A DNA stretch of 64,000 nt from Planctomycetota bacterium (GTDB lineage: Bacteria; Planctomycetota; UBA8742; UBA2392). The stretch is taken from contig JADJRK010000001.1 of assembly GCA_016712285.1 (NCBI GenBank), forward strand, positions 1,116,001 through 1,180,000. The letters run 5' to 3'. The first letter of the stretch is position 1. Each line of letters starts with the position of its first letter. The translations under genes were made by a program, and so were the position numbers. Positions 32,918-41,515 of the stretch are shown piece after piece. Under the pieces are notes generated by a model. It saw only the letters and a list, made by a program, of their open reading frames with translations. It had not been told where the DNA came from and made no database searches.

Positions 32918-33292
32918 CCACCCAGCGGGACACCTGAGCGCTGCCGGCATGGTTCGCGCGTTGGCGATGGTTTTAGTTGGCATACGGGTTAGCGAAGGGA
33001 TGGGTTGTTTGGATTTGTGGCAACCTTTGGCGGCGGTTATCGTTTAAGTGTCAGACGGAAAGGAGGCGCGCACCAACGCACCACAGCACAGGCTCATGAT
33101 GACGGATTCCAGGCAGCATCCCACGGCTGCTCTCCCACCAACGCGAATCCGGATTTGTAAACCTGGACTGACACCCGGCCGGCACCTGAACTCCGGATCT
33201 GCCAAGCTCCCACCGGCCCAAACGCGCCTCTAGACCACCCACCGGGCCCCGCACCACGCGGGGCCCCACCTATTTGTGCGCCCGCGACGAAA
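32918..33292. other. Noncoding stretch with a strong GC hairpin
   Basis: No credible gene on either strand. The one clear element is GGGCCCCGC-ACCAC-GCGGGGCCC (33244-33266), a 9-bp stem that could end transcription from the GAPDH gene after the repeat array. Confidence 0.45.
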
Positions 33293-33588
33293 GCCCGCGA
33301 CGGCAGTCGCGGGCGTCCCAGCCGCGAGGCTGGGACATAGCAGCAAACGGGAACCGCTTGTCCCGGCTTTGCCGGGACGCCCAATGCTTCCGCATTGGGG
33401 TTTTCACGCGGCAGCCGCGAGGCTGGAACGCTCCGGCAATTGGGTGGCCATTGTCCCGGCTTTGCCGGGACGCCCAATGCTTCCGCATTGGGGTTTTCAC
33501 GCGGCAGCCGCGAGGCTGGAACGCTCCGGCAATTGGGTGGCCATTGTCCCGGCTTTGCCGGGACGCCCAATGCTTCCGCATTGGGCTT
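33293..33588. repeat. 93-bp tandem repeat and hairpin array next to the GAPDH gene
   Basis: Two complete, essentially identical 93-base units (33360-33452 and 33453-33545) and a third partial copy (33546-33588) that runs into the stop codon of the GAPDH gene. Each unit holds GTCCCGGC-TTT-GCCGGGAC and CCCAATGC-TTCC-GCATTGGG. Upstream lie GCCCGCGA/TCGCGGGC (33293-33314) and GTCCCAGCC-GCGA-GGCTGGGAC (33315-33336). Since 93 is divisible by three, frames stay open on both strands, but no ribosome site or protein family supports coding. Confidence 0.85.
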
Positions 33589-34590
33589 TCACATGGTTTT
33601 GATCAGTTGGGCGAGGCGGTTGGCGTAGCCCCATTCGTTGTCGTACCAGGCGATGATGCGGGCCAGTGTGGTTTGGCCGGAAATGTCCCCATTTCCGGCG
33701 TGGGTCAACGCGCTGTCGAACACTGCTGAGTGCGGGTTACCGATTACGTCGCTGCTCACCAGCGGGTCTTCGCTGTACTCGATGATGCCCTTGTATCGAC
33801 CCGTCGCGGCGGCCCGCACTGTCTCGTTGATCATTTCACGCGTTGCCTGCCCCTGCATCTCGAGCACCAACTCAACGTTGCTGCCGTTGACCACGGGCAC
33901 GCGCTGCGCCATGCCGGTCAGCTTGTTCGCCAGGTTCGGCTGCACCTGGTCAAAGGCCAGCATGCTTTCGGTGGTGGTGGGCACGATGTTGGCTGCCCCG
34001 GCGCGGCCGCGGCGCGGGTCGCGCTCATGGCCGCCGTCCACGATGTTCTGGCCGCTGGTGTAGGCGTGCACGGTCATCATGTAACCACGAATCAATGGCC
34101 ATTGCTCGTGCAGCACACGCACGATCGGCGTGAAACAGTGGGCGGTGCAGCTGCCCGCGCTGATGATGCGATGCTCGTCGCGCAGCTCGTCGTGGTTCAC
34201 GCCCTGCAGGATCGTTTTGTCCGCGACGCCTGCGGGCACGGGCTGGCTGATCACCACGCGGCGCGCACCCAGCGCAAGCAGCTGTTCAAGACTCTCGCGG
34301 GTGTTGTTGCGGCCCGACGAGTTGACGACAACGTCAATGCCATTCATGTCGGCGGCGCTGAGTTTGCCGTTGTGCGACAGCGAAACACGGCGGCCGTTCA
34401 CCAGCAACTGGCCGTCCTGCACGCTCACGCCGTCAAAGCGGCCCATGACCGTGTCGTAGCGCAACAGGTAGGCAAGCTGCTCAGCGGGCAGCGGGTCATT
34501 TACATGCGCGACCACGGGGCTTCCCGGCTTGTCCAGGATGCGGAACAGGGCGCGGCCCACGCGGCCAAAGCCATTGATCAGGATACGCAT
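33589..34590 (-). CDS. Glyceraldehyde-3-phosphate dehydrogenase homologue with altered active-site motif
   Basis: 333 residues with the GAPDH fold: INGFGRVGRALFR Rossmann start, VNSSGRNNTRESLEQLL, catalytic Cys148 and His175 (HAYTSGQN), RRGRAGAANIVPTTT and the C-terminal WYDNEWGYANRL. The active-site signature, normally ASCTTNCL, reads GSCTAHCF. Cys and the following Thr remain, but three neighbours differ. It may oxidise glyceraldehyde-3-P or a relative such as erythrose-4-P. It is not beside pgk. The stop codon lies within the third copy of the 93-bp repeat. Confidence 0.88.
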   Translation of the reverse strand: MRILINGFGRVGRALFRILDKPGSPVVAHVNDPLPAEQLAYLLRYDTVMGRFDGVSVQDGQLLVNGRRVSLSHNGKLSAADMNGIDVVVNSSGRNNTRESLEQLLALGARRVVISQPVPAGVADKTILQGVNHDELRDEHRIISAGSCTAHCFTPIVRVLHEQWPLIRGYMMTVHAYTSGQNIVDGGHERDPRRGRAGAANIVPTTTESMLAFDQVQPNLANKLTGMAQRVPVVNGSNVELVLEMQGQATREMINETVRAAATGRYKGIIEYSEDPLVSSDVIGNPHSAVFDSALTHAGNGDISGQTTLARIIAWYDNEWGYANRLAQLIKTM

Positions 34591-34634
34591 GGCAGCGTTG
34601 TAGCAGGCTGAATGGCGTGCAGCAGGGGGAGTGC

Positions 34635-35144
34635 TTAGATCAGGTCGCCGAGGCGTTCTTCCACCTTCATCACGCCGTGTTCATCCAGCGCCGGGTTCAG
34701 CACCTCGTAGCTCTGCTTGTCCTTGCCCTTGCCGGGCGTGTCGAACAGCAGGTACTCGGTTTTGCCGGCGCGGCGCGTGCCTTGCAGTTTCAGCTTCTTC
34801 AGGCGCATCAAGCCGAGTGCTGCCACGTAGGCAAAGCGGTTCAGGTCATCGGCTGTGAACTTCTCGTCGGTTTGCGGTTGGCGCGCGCGATGAAAGATTT
34901 CCCACAGCAGTTCGGGGTCCATCAGCGTGGGTTTGCGCTTGCTGGAGTATTCGGCGGGCCAGAACGCAATAAAGGCGCCGGGGCTCTGGCGCTCCCAGGC
35001 TTCTGCGCAGATGTCCACGCGGGAAAACACGCCCTCGTGCTCAGGGTCGGCGCTGAGGGCCACGAAATACTTTTCGCCATCGGCAAAGGCGCGGCCTGTG
35101 ACGGAACACTTGCCCTGCCCCCGGTTGATCTTGAACTCGCTCAT
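34635..35144 (-). CDS. Conserved hypothetical protein
   Basis: 169 residues. The N-terminus (GQGKCSVTGRAFADGEKYFVAL) has a C-x-x-[ST]-G pattern like half of a small zinc or treble-clef fold, with only one further Cys (DICAEAW). The middle (DPELLWEIFHRARQPQTDEKF) and C-terminus (EYLLFDTPGKGKDKQSYEVLNP) look like a compact soluble domain. Similar proteins occur, as far as I recall, in planctomycetes without known function. The start is 6 bases from the stop of the HEAT lipoprotein, suggesting one transcript. Confidence 0.65.
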   Translation of the reverse strand: MSEFKINRGQGKCSVTGRAFADGEKYFVALSADPEHEGVFSRVDICAEAWERQSPGAFIAFWPAEYSSKRKPTLMDPELLWEIFHRARQPQTDEKFTADDLNRFAYVAALGLMRLKKLKLQGTRRAGKTEYLLFDTPGKGKDKQSYEVLNPALDEHGVMKVEERLGDLI

Positions 35145-35150
35145 GCCGCT

Positions 35151-36440
35151 TCACTCGCCTTGCAGGTCTACCTTCAACTGTTTGGCCAACTCGCGCGCCT
35201 CGCTGAGTGTGCGGACGCGGCGGTTGGTGATTTTAAGAATGGCGTCTACGGCCGACACTTCGTGAAAGTCATCCAGCTTCCAGATGCGCAGAATCGGCCG
35301 CAGACCCTCGACAGCACCGATGTTTCCGATCGCCTGCAGCAGGTACTCACGAAACACGTAGGTCGCGTGATCGGTTGCTTCTTTATCGACAACGCGCTTG
35401 CCCTTGGCCAGCTCAACCCGGTCAAGCTCGAAGATTTTCACGCGCGTGATCTCGGCATCCAGGGCGCGGATCGCGCGTTTGTCCGTGAACCGCCCCAGCA
35501 GCTCAATGAAACTCTTACGAAAGCGCCAGGCGGTCCCTTTGGCTTCGCCGTCGGGGTCCAGCGTGTTCTCGAGCTCATAGATCGCCTGCGGCACTGAGCG
35601 CGGGCCGATCTGGTACAGCGTCTCAATCACGTACTTGGGGAAATTTGCGTTGGTCTGCACCACGTAAATGGTTTCGCCCTTGGCGTCCTGGGCCTCCACC
35701 AGCTGGTTGTGGCCGGTCCAGAGCGCGGTGCACAGGCTTTCGATGGCCGGCTGTCCCACCTGGATCAGCACGCCTTGCGCCTTGTAGATGACGCTTTCGT
35801 TGGGGCTGGTGAGCGCGAGAATCATGTTCGAGACCAGCAAGTCGCGGCCGTCGTCGCCGTAGGCCAGCAGCGATTCGGCAAACTGGCGCCAGTGTTCAGA
35901 CTCGCGCTGATCGTTGGCGTACTGCGGCGCGCTTTGGAACTTGTACACGATGCGGTACATGCGCCCGTAGCGGGCCAGGCGCGTGCGCACCTCGGCGCTG
36001 TCCCAGGCCTTCTGGAACTCCTGCCCCTTGGTGTCCACCAGCCGTTCCTGCTGCAGCAGCCCCCGCACATGCTCGGGCCACAGAACATACGAGCGCCATG
36101 CTTTCTGGCGTGCGTTCAGCTTGGTCCAATCGGCGGGCGGCCAGTCGTAGTTCACCTTGGCGACGTTTCCGTCCTTGAACTCCAGCGGCGGCAACGGCTG
36201 AGGGTGAACGTGGCGCCTTACGTACAGCCACTCGTCCGGGTCGTCGCTGTCCATGCGCTCAAGCAGTTCGGGCATTTCGGTGCCGCGAAAACGCATGACC
36301 TCGTCGCGCTCAAGCACGATTTGCGGCTGCTCGTGGGTGTTTGTGTCGATGGTCCCGTCCGCGCCGCCATCATCGGTGTTGCCCGCGGGCGTCTGGCAGG
36401 CTGCAAGCAGGGTCAGCAGGAATACAGCAAGGCGCTTCAC
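35151..36440 (-). CDS. HEAT-repeat lipoprotein
   Basis: 429 residues. A lipoprotein signal ends in LLAAC, with Cys15 as the lipidation site, followed by an acidic Asp/Gly/Thr linker. The mature part is helical with HEAT-like repeats (LLVSNMILALTSPNESVIYKAQ, AIESLCTALW, YVFREYLLQAIGNIGAVEGL). It probably scaffolds protein contacts at the periplasmic face. No enzyme motif. Upstream gap 36441-36602 is shared with the divergent ald promoter. Confidence 0.75.
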   Translation of the reverse strand: MKRLAVFLLTLLAACQTPAGNTDDGGADGTIDTNTHEQPQIVLERDEVMRFRGTEMPELLERMDSDDPDEWLYVRRHVHPQPLPPLEFKDGNVAKVNYDWPPADWTKLNARQKAWRSYVLWPEHVRGLLQQERLVDTKGQEFQKAWDSAEVRTRLARYGRMYRIVYKFQSAPQYANDQRESEHWRQFAESLLAYGDDGRDLLVSNMILALTSPNESVIYKAQGVLIQVGQPAIESLCTALWTGHNQLVEAQDAKGETIYVVQTNANFPKYVIETLYQIGPRSVPQAIYELENTLDPDGEAKGTAWRFRKSFIELLGRFTDKRAIRALDAEITRVKIFELDRVELAKGKRVVDKEATDHATYVFREYLLQAIGNIGAVEGLRPILRIWKLDDFHEVSAVDAILKITNRRVRTLSEARELAKQLKVDLQGE

Positions 36441-36524
36441 TGGACTGGGCTCCCGGGGACGCTGCGGGGAAGCCTATCCAACCAGACGCGCCGCCGCCGG
36501 GCAATGGGTGGGGATGCCCGGGGT

Positions 36525-36553
36525 TTGCAGTGCGGAATCGCCAGCGTTATAAC
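36525..36553 (+). promoter_or_regulatory. Promoter of ald
   Basis: TTGCAG (36525-36530), 17-base spacer, TATAAC (36548-36553), 50 bases upstream of the ald start: a good sigma-70-type match. Confidence 0.65.
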
Positions 36554-36602
36554 CTCGCCGCCCAGTTCCCGAGTGCAGCACCCGCCCCAACCGGAGTAAG
36601 CC

Positions 36603-37709
36603 ATGATCGTCGGCGTCCCACGCGAAATCAAAGACCACGAATACCGTGTCGGCATGGTTCCTGCCGGCGTTCACGCGCTGGTTGAATCCGGCCACAAAGT
36701 GCTGGTCGAAATCGGCGCCGGCCTCGGCAGCGGCATCCTCGACGACGACTATGAAGCCGCCGGCGCCAAGCTGGTCGCCACCGCCAAGGAAGTGTTCGAC
36801 GGCGCGGACATGATCGTCAAGGTCAAAGAGCCGCAGCCCGTTGAGTACGGCATGATCCGCAAGGGGCAGATCGTCTACACGTACTTCCACTATGCTGCCT
36901 CGCGCGAATTGACTGAGGCGATGGCCAAGACCGGAGCGGTCACCGTCGCCTACGAAACCATGGAAGACAAGCGCGGCGGCTTGCCGCTGCTGACGCCCAT
37001 GAGCGAAGTTGCGGGCCGCATGAGCATCCAGGAAGGCGCCAAGTACCTTGAGCGCCCGACTGAGGGCCGCGGCATCCTGCTCGGTGGCGTGCCGGGCGTT
37101 GAGCCCGGCAACGTGGTCATCATCGGCGGCGGCGTCGTCGGCACGAATGCAGCCAAGATGGCCGCCGGCCTGGGCGCGCGCGTGACGATCCTGGACGTGA
37201 GCCTTGACCGCCTGCGCTACCTTGATGACGTGCTGCCGCCCAGCGTGGTCGAGATCTACAGCAACACCTACAACATTCGCGAAGCCATCCGGCATGCTGA
37301 CCTGGTGGTCGGCGCTGTCCTGATCCCGGGCGCCAAGGCGCCCAGCCTCATTCGCAGGGAAGACCTGCCGGCCATGAAGCAGGGCGCGGTGATTGTGGAC
37401 GTGGCCGTTGACCAGGGCGGTTGCGTCGAGACCACCCGGGCGACCACGCACAGCAACCCGACTTACATTATTGATGGCGTCGTTCACTACTGTGTCGCGA
37501 ACATGCCCGGCGCCGTCGGGCGCACCAGCACGTTTGCGCTGACCAACGCGACCAGCCGGTTTGCCATCGAGATCGCCAAGCTGGGCTGGAAAGAAGCCGC
37601 CAAGAAGCACCTTGAGGTTCGCACCGGCATCAACGTCGTGGACGGCAAAATCACATACAAAGCCGTCGCCGAGGCATTCGGGATGGAGTACACGCCGCTT
37701 CCGCTGTAG
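36603..37709 (+). CDS. ald: Alanine dehydrogenase
   Basis: A 368-residue NAD-dependent enzyme interconverting L-alanine and pyruvate plus ammonia. PREIKDHEYRVGMVPAGV is the N-terminal signature, VKVKEPQPVEY holds the substrate lysine, YFHYAAS follows, and VVIIGGGVVGTNAAKMA is the NAD-binding site. Length is normal. GGAG lies 6 bases from the ATG. The gene stands alone under its own promoter. A 39-base gap containing an extended -10 (TGGTATGAT) separates it from the next gene. Confidence 0.97.
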   Translation: MIVGVPREIKDHEYRVGMVPAGVHALVESGHKVLVEIGAGLGSGILDDDYEAAGAKLVATAKEVFDGADMIVKVKEPQPVEYGMIRKGQIVYTYFHYAASRELTEAMAKTGAVTVAYETMEDKRGGLPLLTPMSEVAGRMSIQEGAKYLERPTEGRGILLGGVPGVEPGNVVIIGGGVVGTNAAKMAAGLGARVTILDVSLDRLRYLDDVLPPSVVEIYSNTYNIREAIRHADLVVGAVLIPGAKAPSLIRREDLPAMKQGAVIVDVAVDQGGCVETTRATTHSNPTYIIDGVVHYCVANMPGAVGRTSTFALTNATSRFAIEIAKLGWKEAAKKHLEVRTGINVVDGKITYKAVAEAFGMEYTPLPL

Positions 37710-37748
37710 TGGCTGCTGACTTGCGTCACGATTTGGTATGATGCGTCT

Positions 37749-38861
37749 ATGAGCGAACTCGCCCCGTGGGAGTCTGGCGACGGCCCTCAGAAGCCCGGTG
37801 CCAAAGGCAGTGCCAAACCCGGCACCGGCGTGTACCGACTGCCCCCGGAGAACAAACTCCCCGAGGTGTACAAGCCGGACAGCCAGGCGTTCATCGCGCC
37901 GGCCGGGCGTGCCGTGCCCAGGCCGCCCGCAACACCACGCCCGCTTGAGGCCCGCGCGCGCATGGCTTTCATCGTGCTGGGTTCCGCCGTCGCGGTCGGC
38001 CTGCTGGCCATCGCCCTGACGTTTGTCGTGCTGGGTGATGCCGGCAACATTCGATTTGTGTATGTGGGACTAGGCGCCGCAATCTCGGTGCTTGCGGGCA
38101 TCGTGATTGCAATTGAGTTCCCGCGACTGAACACTTACCGAAACACGCACTTCATGCCCGGCGTGCTGGTGTACGGCAACCGCGCGCAAATGGAAAAGGT
38201 CGCCGGACCCGCCGGCGTCGGCACGATCAACATGGCCACGGCGCGCGGCATCGGCACTGGCTTACTGAACAAGGTGTTTGACCGCTCAGCCAGAATCGCA
38301 AGCCCGCCGGACGTTGTCGCGCTGCACTGCGACCGCGGCAACGGGCCCGAGTTTGTGGGCATCGAGTGGGACGCCGTGCGCGAGTTCCAGCGCGGCGACA
38401 TCGTGTGGTTTCACATGAAGAGCCCGATGATCTTCCTGATGTTTCACAAGATGATCCCGTTCGCGCCAAGCATCCTGACGGACAAAGCCACACGCGACGA
38501 GATTTTCACAGCATTGCGCGTCGGCTCAAACATGTACCAGGAACGCCCGACCGCCAAGGCCATGGGCCAGACCAAGGTGTTCCAGACCGATGCGGACGGC
38601 AAGATTGTGGCGCCCGGAGCCCGGGCCGCAGCGCCGCTGTATGACACCACTGCACCGGACATTCCGCTGGCTGACCCGAGCGGCCCCCTCGGCGGTGACC
38701 ACCAGTACTACCAGGGCGCGCCCGGCGAGATCACCGACGACAAGCCGCGCGGCAGCAGCGGCAAGACCCACCTGTTTCGGATCGGTGAGCCGGGCAAGCC
38801 GCTGGGCGGCCACGACGTTGACCCCGGCGTTGACGATGCCGACACCTGGACCGATTCCTGA
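37749..38861 (+). CDS. Hypothetical membrane protein
   Basis: 370 residues. A proline-rich cytoplasmic N-terminus leads to two transmembrane helices (about 75-98 FIVLGSAVAVGLLAIALTFV, and 105-122 YVGLGAAISVLAGIVIAIEF). A conserved-looking soluble domain follows (TYRNTHFMPGVLVYGN, PPDVVALHCDRGNGPEFVGIEWD, GDIVWFHMKSPMIFLMFHKM) and then a disordered acidic tail. No family recognised. Downstream by 16 bases is the DUF4863 gene. Confidence 0.65.
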   Translation: MSELAPWESGDGPQKPGAKGSAKPGTGVYRLPPENKLPEVYKPDSQAFIAPAGRAVPRPPATPRPLEARARMAFIVLGSAVAVGLLAIALTFVVLGDAGNIRFVYVGLGAAISVLAGIVIAIEFPRLNTYRNTHFMPGVLVYGNRAQMEKVAGPAGVGTINMATARGIGTGLLNKVFDRSARIASPPDVVALHCDRGNGPEFVGIEWDAVREFQRGDIVWFHMKSPMIFLMFHKMIPFAPSILTDKATRDEIFTALRVGSNMYQERPTAKAMGQTKVFQTDADGKIVAPGARAAAPLYDTTAPDIPLADPSGPLGGDHQYYQGAPGEITDDKPRGSSGKTHLFRIGEPGKPLGGHDVDPGVDDADTWTDS

Positions 38862-38877
38862 TTCCGGAGCCTGATGG

Positions 38878-39342
38878 ATGTCCAACGACTCGATCATCGA
38901 GGCCTTGAAGCCTGTGATTGCCCGACTGAAGCAAATGGACCTGGCCGATACCGCCACCGTGCGCGCGTCACTGGCTGCCGAGTTTCCTGCATCTGGCCCG
39001 GTGTTCACGAAACTGCAGGAACTGTCGGTCGCGGGCCTGCGTGATGGTTGGCTTTGCAGCCGCGAAGCCGGCGCGTCGCGTTTTTCGCGGGTCGCCAAGG
39101 CCGACGCCGCCGACGGCTTCAGCATTGATGCCGTGCTGCTGTGGGGCGACGGGCCGTGGCACAAGCACCTCAAGGGCGAAGTAAACTGCATGTTCGCGAT
39201 TGAGGGCGAGCCCGAGTTCTGTGGATTCAAGCCGGGCTGGGCCGTGTTTCCGCCCCAAAGCGCGCACGTGCCCACGGTGCAGGGCGGCCAGATGCTGATT
39301 TTGTATCTGCTGCCCGATGGCGCCGTGGAGTGGAAGCAGTAG
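38878..39342 (+). CDS. DUF4863 / hydroxylaminobenzoate lyase-like cupin
   Basis: A 154-residue protein of the family that includes p-hydroxylaminobenzoate lyase (PnbB). The cupin part runs SRFSRVAKADAADGFSID, GPWHKHLKGEVNCMF, GWAVFPPQSAHVPTV and GGQMLILYLLPDGAVEW; His/Glu in HKHLKGE and the later His are likely metal ligands. The founding enzyme acts on nitrobenzoate breakdown products, but most homologues are uncharacterised, so the substrate here is open. GGAG lies 8 bases before the ATG. Confidence 0.75.
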   Translation: MSNDSIIEALKPVIARLKQMDLADTATVRASLAAEFPASGPVFTKLQELSVAGLRDGWLCSREAGASRFSRVAKADAADGFSIDAVLLWGDGPWHKHLKGEVNCMFAIEGEPEFCGFKPGWAVFPPQSAHVPTVQGGQMLILYLLPDGAVEWKQ

Positions 39343-39347
39343 CGCGG

Positions 39348-39704
39348 TTACTCCAGCAGTTGGTTGGCGACCTCGGCCAGCTTTCGCACGAGTTCTTCTT
39401 TGGCCTTGAAGCTGGGTAGTGAATCGCCCGCGAGTTGCTGCTGGATGTCGCGCACGCGCCTGATGGCGAGGTCAAGGTCAGGTCGCTGCCCCGCGCGCGA
39501 GAAGTTGCGCTTGCCGCACTCGGCCCAGAACATGCGCCCTTCCACGTGTTCGATCGCGCGGTCAATCACCCACAGCCAGAAGCGGTCGCGGTTCCATTCG
39601 GCGTGCGCCGCCACCTCATGCGCCGGCCCCAGCCGCTGGACAATTTCCCGGCGGTAGGTTTCGGCAGCCAGGCATGCGGCGCGATAGAGTGATTGCGGCT
39701 CCAT
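39348..39704 (-). CDS. Hypothetical helical protein
   Basis: 118 residues, start at the ATG 39702-39704; the frame extends further upstream without coding character. The protein is entirely helical (LYRAACLAAETYRREIVQRLG, DRFWLWVIDRAIEHVEGRMFW, LAIRRVRDIQQQLAG). No family recognised. Convergent with the DUF4863 gene, only five bases apart. Confidence 0.6.
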   Translation of the reverse strand: MEPQSLYRAACLAAETYRREIVQRLGPAHEVAAHAEWNRDRFWLWVIDRAIEHVEGRMFWAECGKRNFSRAGQRPDLDLAIRRVRDIQQQLAGDSLPSFKAKEELVRKLAEVANQLLE

Positions 39705-40041
39705 GGGTTCCACTTTGCGAAGTTGCGGCCCGGTTTGCCACCGCGACGTCGGTTGCGGGATCGCATGAGATGCATGGCAAGTCAAATGCAGAAAAAGTTG
39801 GCTGAAGGCATTGTGGATGATCGCGCAAGTGCATAAACGGCAGCAGCCGTGAAACCAGCCAGCCAAGCCGTTCGTAAGCGAATTGCACGGAGGGTTTGAC
39901 GGCGTTGATTGGCGGTGATACTTTCGCCCGTCCACACGCAGGACACTTCGAAAAAGAGGTCGGGGGCTACAGCTACATCATCGTGCGCGCCGCGAATGAT
40001 GCGGAGACTTTCGCACGAGACCCCGGGTCGGAAGGCTGGAC
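39705..40041 (+). promoter_or_regulatory. dnaA upstream region with candidate promoter and weak DnaA boxes
   Basis: No gene. TTGACG (39896-39901), a 17-base spacer and TACTTT (39919-39924) form a possible dnaA promoter. TGTGGATGA (39812-39820) matches 8 of 9 bases of a DnaA box, and CCGTCCACA (39928-39936) matches 6 of 9. There is no box cluster or AT-rich unwinding tract, so an origin is not supported; autoregulation is possible. Confidence 0.35.
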
Positions 40042-41442
40042 GTGACAGAAGCAATCGCCAAACAGCACTGGAGCAAAGTCCTGAATGACCTTCAGGAGCA
40101 TGTTGGCGAAGAGGTCTTTAATCTCTGGCTTCGTAACACGTTGATTGTCCGCCTTGAGCCCCAGCTGATTGAGGTTGGCGTACCGAACCTCGTCGTCTCC
40201 GACTGGCTCAAGAGCCAGTTCACGAAAGACATTCTCGACAGCGTGGACCGCGTGGTGGGCTACCGCCCCGCCGACATCAAGTACAGCGTCAATGGCCACC
40301 TGTTTCGCCAGCTGCGCAAGCAGGAAGAGACGGCGCGCCGCGCCGCCGGTGAACCCGCATCGGGCAAAGAACGCGCACACCCGGCCACGCCCAAGCAGAT
40401 CTTCAACCTGAACGAGCGTTACACGCTTGACCGCGTCATCGTCGGCCCCAACAACCAGCTGGCGTTCAACTGCTCGTGGGAGATTGCCCGCAAGCCGGGT
40501 GCGGCGTTCAACCCGCTGTTCGTGTACGGCAAGACCGGCGTGGGCAAGACCCACCTGCTGCAGGGCGTCGCCCGCGAAGTGCTGGAGCGCTTTCCCAGCA
40601 AGGAAACGCTGTACATTCCGGCTGAGTACTTCGTGAACCAGTATGTGCAGGCGCTTCAGCGCCGCGACGTGGAACCGTTCCGCCGCCGCTTCCGCAACCT
40701 TGACGTGCTGATCATTGATGACCTGCATTTCCTGGCCGGCAAAGACGCCAGCCAGCAGGAATTGCTGCACACGCTGAATGCGCTGGAACAGGCGGGCAAG
40801 CAGGTTGTGCTGGCAAGCGACCAGCACCCGCGGGACCTTGAGGAGTTCATGGAACACCTCACGACCCGCTTCATGCAGGGCATGATCGCCGAGATCGAAC
40901 TGCCGCCGAGAAACACGCGGCTGGCCATCATCAAGAGCAAGCTGGAAGGCCACCGCGACCTGTTTCCGCAAAGCGTCATTGAGTTCCTGGCCGACAAGCT
41001 TGAGTGCAACGTGCGCGAGCTTGAGGGCTACGTCACGCGCCTGGTGGCATTGGCTGGCTTGACCGGCGAAAAGGTCACGCTGCAACTGGCTGAGCAGGCG
41101 CTGCAGGACTTTCTGTCGTCGCGCTCGCGCATGGTCGACATGACCGACATCGAAAACGTCGTGATCGCGCACTACGGCGTGAGCAGCCAGCAGCTTCACA
41201 GCCGGCTGCGCAAGCGCCCGGTTGCGCTGGCGCGGCAGGTCTGCATGTACCTGGCGCGGCGGCTGACCAGCTACAGCCTGAAAGAGATCGGCCGTTTCTT
41301 CGGCGGCAAGAATCACACGACCGTGGTGTTTGCCGTGCAGGCCATTGAGGGCAAGGTGGAAAAGTCACGCGCCCTGAATGATGAGATCGAGCACCTTCGC
41401 CGCACGTTGCTGGGTGAAGGTCGCAACGGTCGCACGCGGTAG
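40042..41442 (+). CDS. dnaA: Chromosomal replication initiator DnaA
   Basis: 466 residues. Domain I (1-90) includes HWSKVLNDLQEHVGEEVFNLWL, followed by a short linker. The AAA+ domain has Walker A VYGKTGVGKTHLLQ at 161-174, Walker B LIIDDLHFL and sensor regions. Domain IV ends with the DnaA signature GRFFGGKNHTTVVFAVQAIE. The protein binds DnaA boxes to open the origin. The start is GTG. Neighbours are a hypothetical gene and the aro fusion rather than dnaN/recF, so the usual dnaA-dnaN-recF-gyrB order is broken. Confidence 0.98.
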   Translation: MTEAIAKQHWSKVLNDLQEHVGEEVFNLWLRNTLIVRLEPQLIEVGVPNLVVSDWLKSQFTKDILDSVDRVVGYRPADIKYSVNGHLFRQLRKQEETARRAAGEPASGKERAHPATPKQIFNLNERYTLDRVIVGPNNQLAFNCSWEIARKPGAAFNPLFVYGKTGVGKTHLLQGVAREVLERFPSKETLYIPAEYFVNQYVQALQRRDVEPFRRRFRNLDVLIIDDLHFLAGKDASQQELLHTLNALEQAGKQVVLASDQHPRDLEEFMEHLTTRFMQGMIAEIELPPRNTRLAIIKSKLEGHRDLFPQSVIEFLADKLECNVRELEGYVTRLVALAGLTGEKVTLQLAEQALQDFLSSRSRMVDMTDIENVVIAHYGVSSQQLHSRLRKRPVALARQVCMYLARRLTSYSLKEIGRFFGGKNHTTVVFAVQAIEGKVEKSRALNDEIEHLRRTLLGEGRNGRTR

Positions 41443-41515
41443 CTTTATCCCTCAATCAATCTCGCTATCATCCGCCCCGATGCGGGCTGGTTTTGTTCCG
41501 CCCCTGGAGAAGTCC

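Noticed and set aside
33270..33581. Long repeated reading frame (31-residue units) on the minus strand, with similar frames on the plus strand.
   Set aside because: It is an artefact of a 93-base tandem repeat that keeps every frame open; no ribosome site or protein family.
33293..33588. Regular hairpin repeats considered as a CRISPR array.
   Set aside because: The repeat units are contiguous with no unique spacers, and no cas gene is present.
34617..35597. Plus-strand frame of 326 codons opposite the HEAT lipoprotein and its neighbour.
   Set aside because: Antisense to two minus-strand genes with better starts, a lipobox and domain structure.
39812..39936. Possible replication origin upstream of dnaA.
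   Set aside because: Only one good and one poor DnaA box and no AT-rich unwinding element.
40419..41316. Long minus-strand frame opposite dnaA.
   Set aside because: Shadow of dnaA; low complexity of His/Ala/Leu typical of antisense of GC-rich genes.
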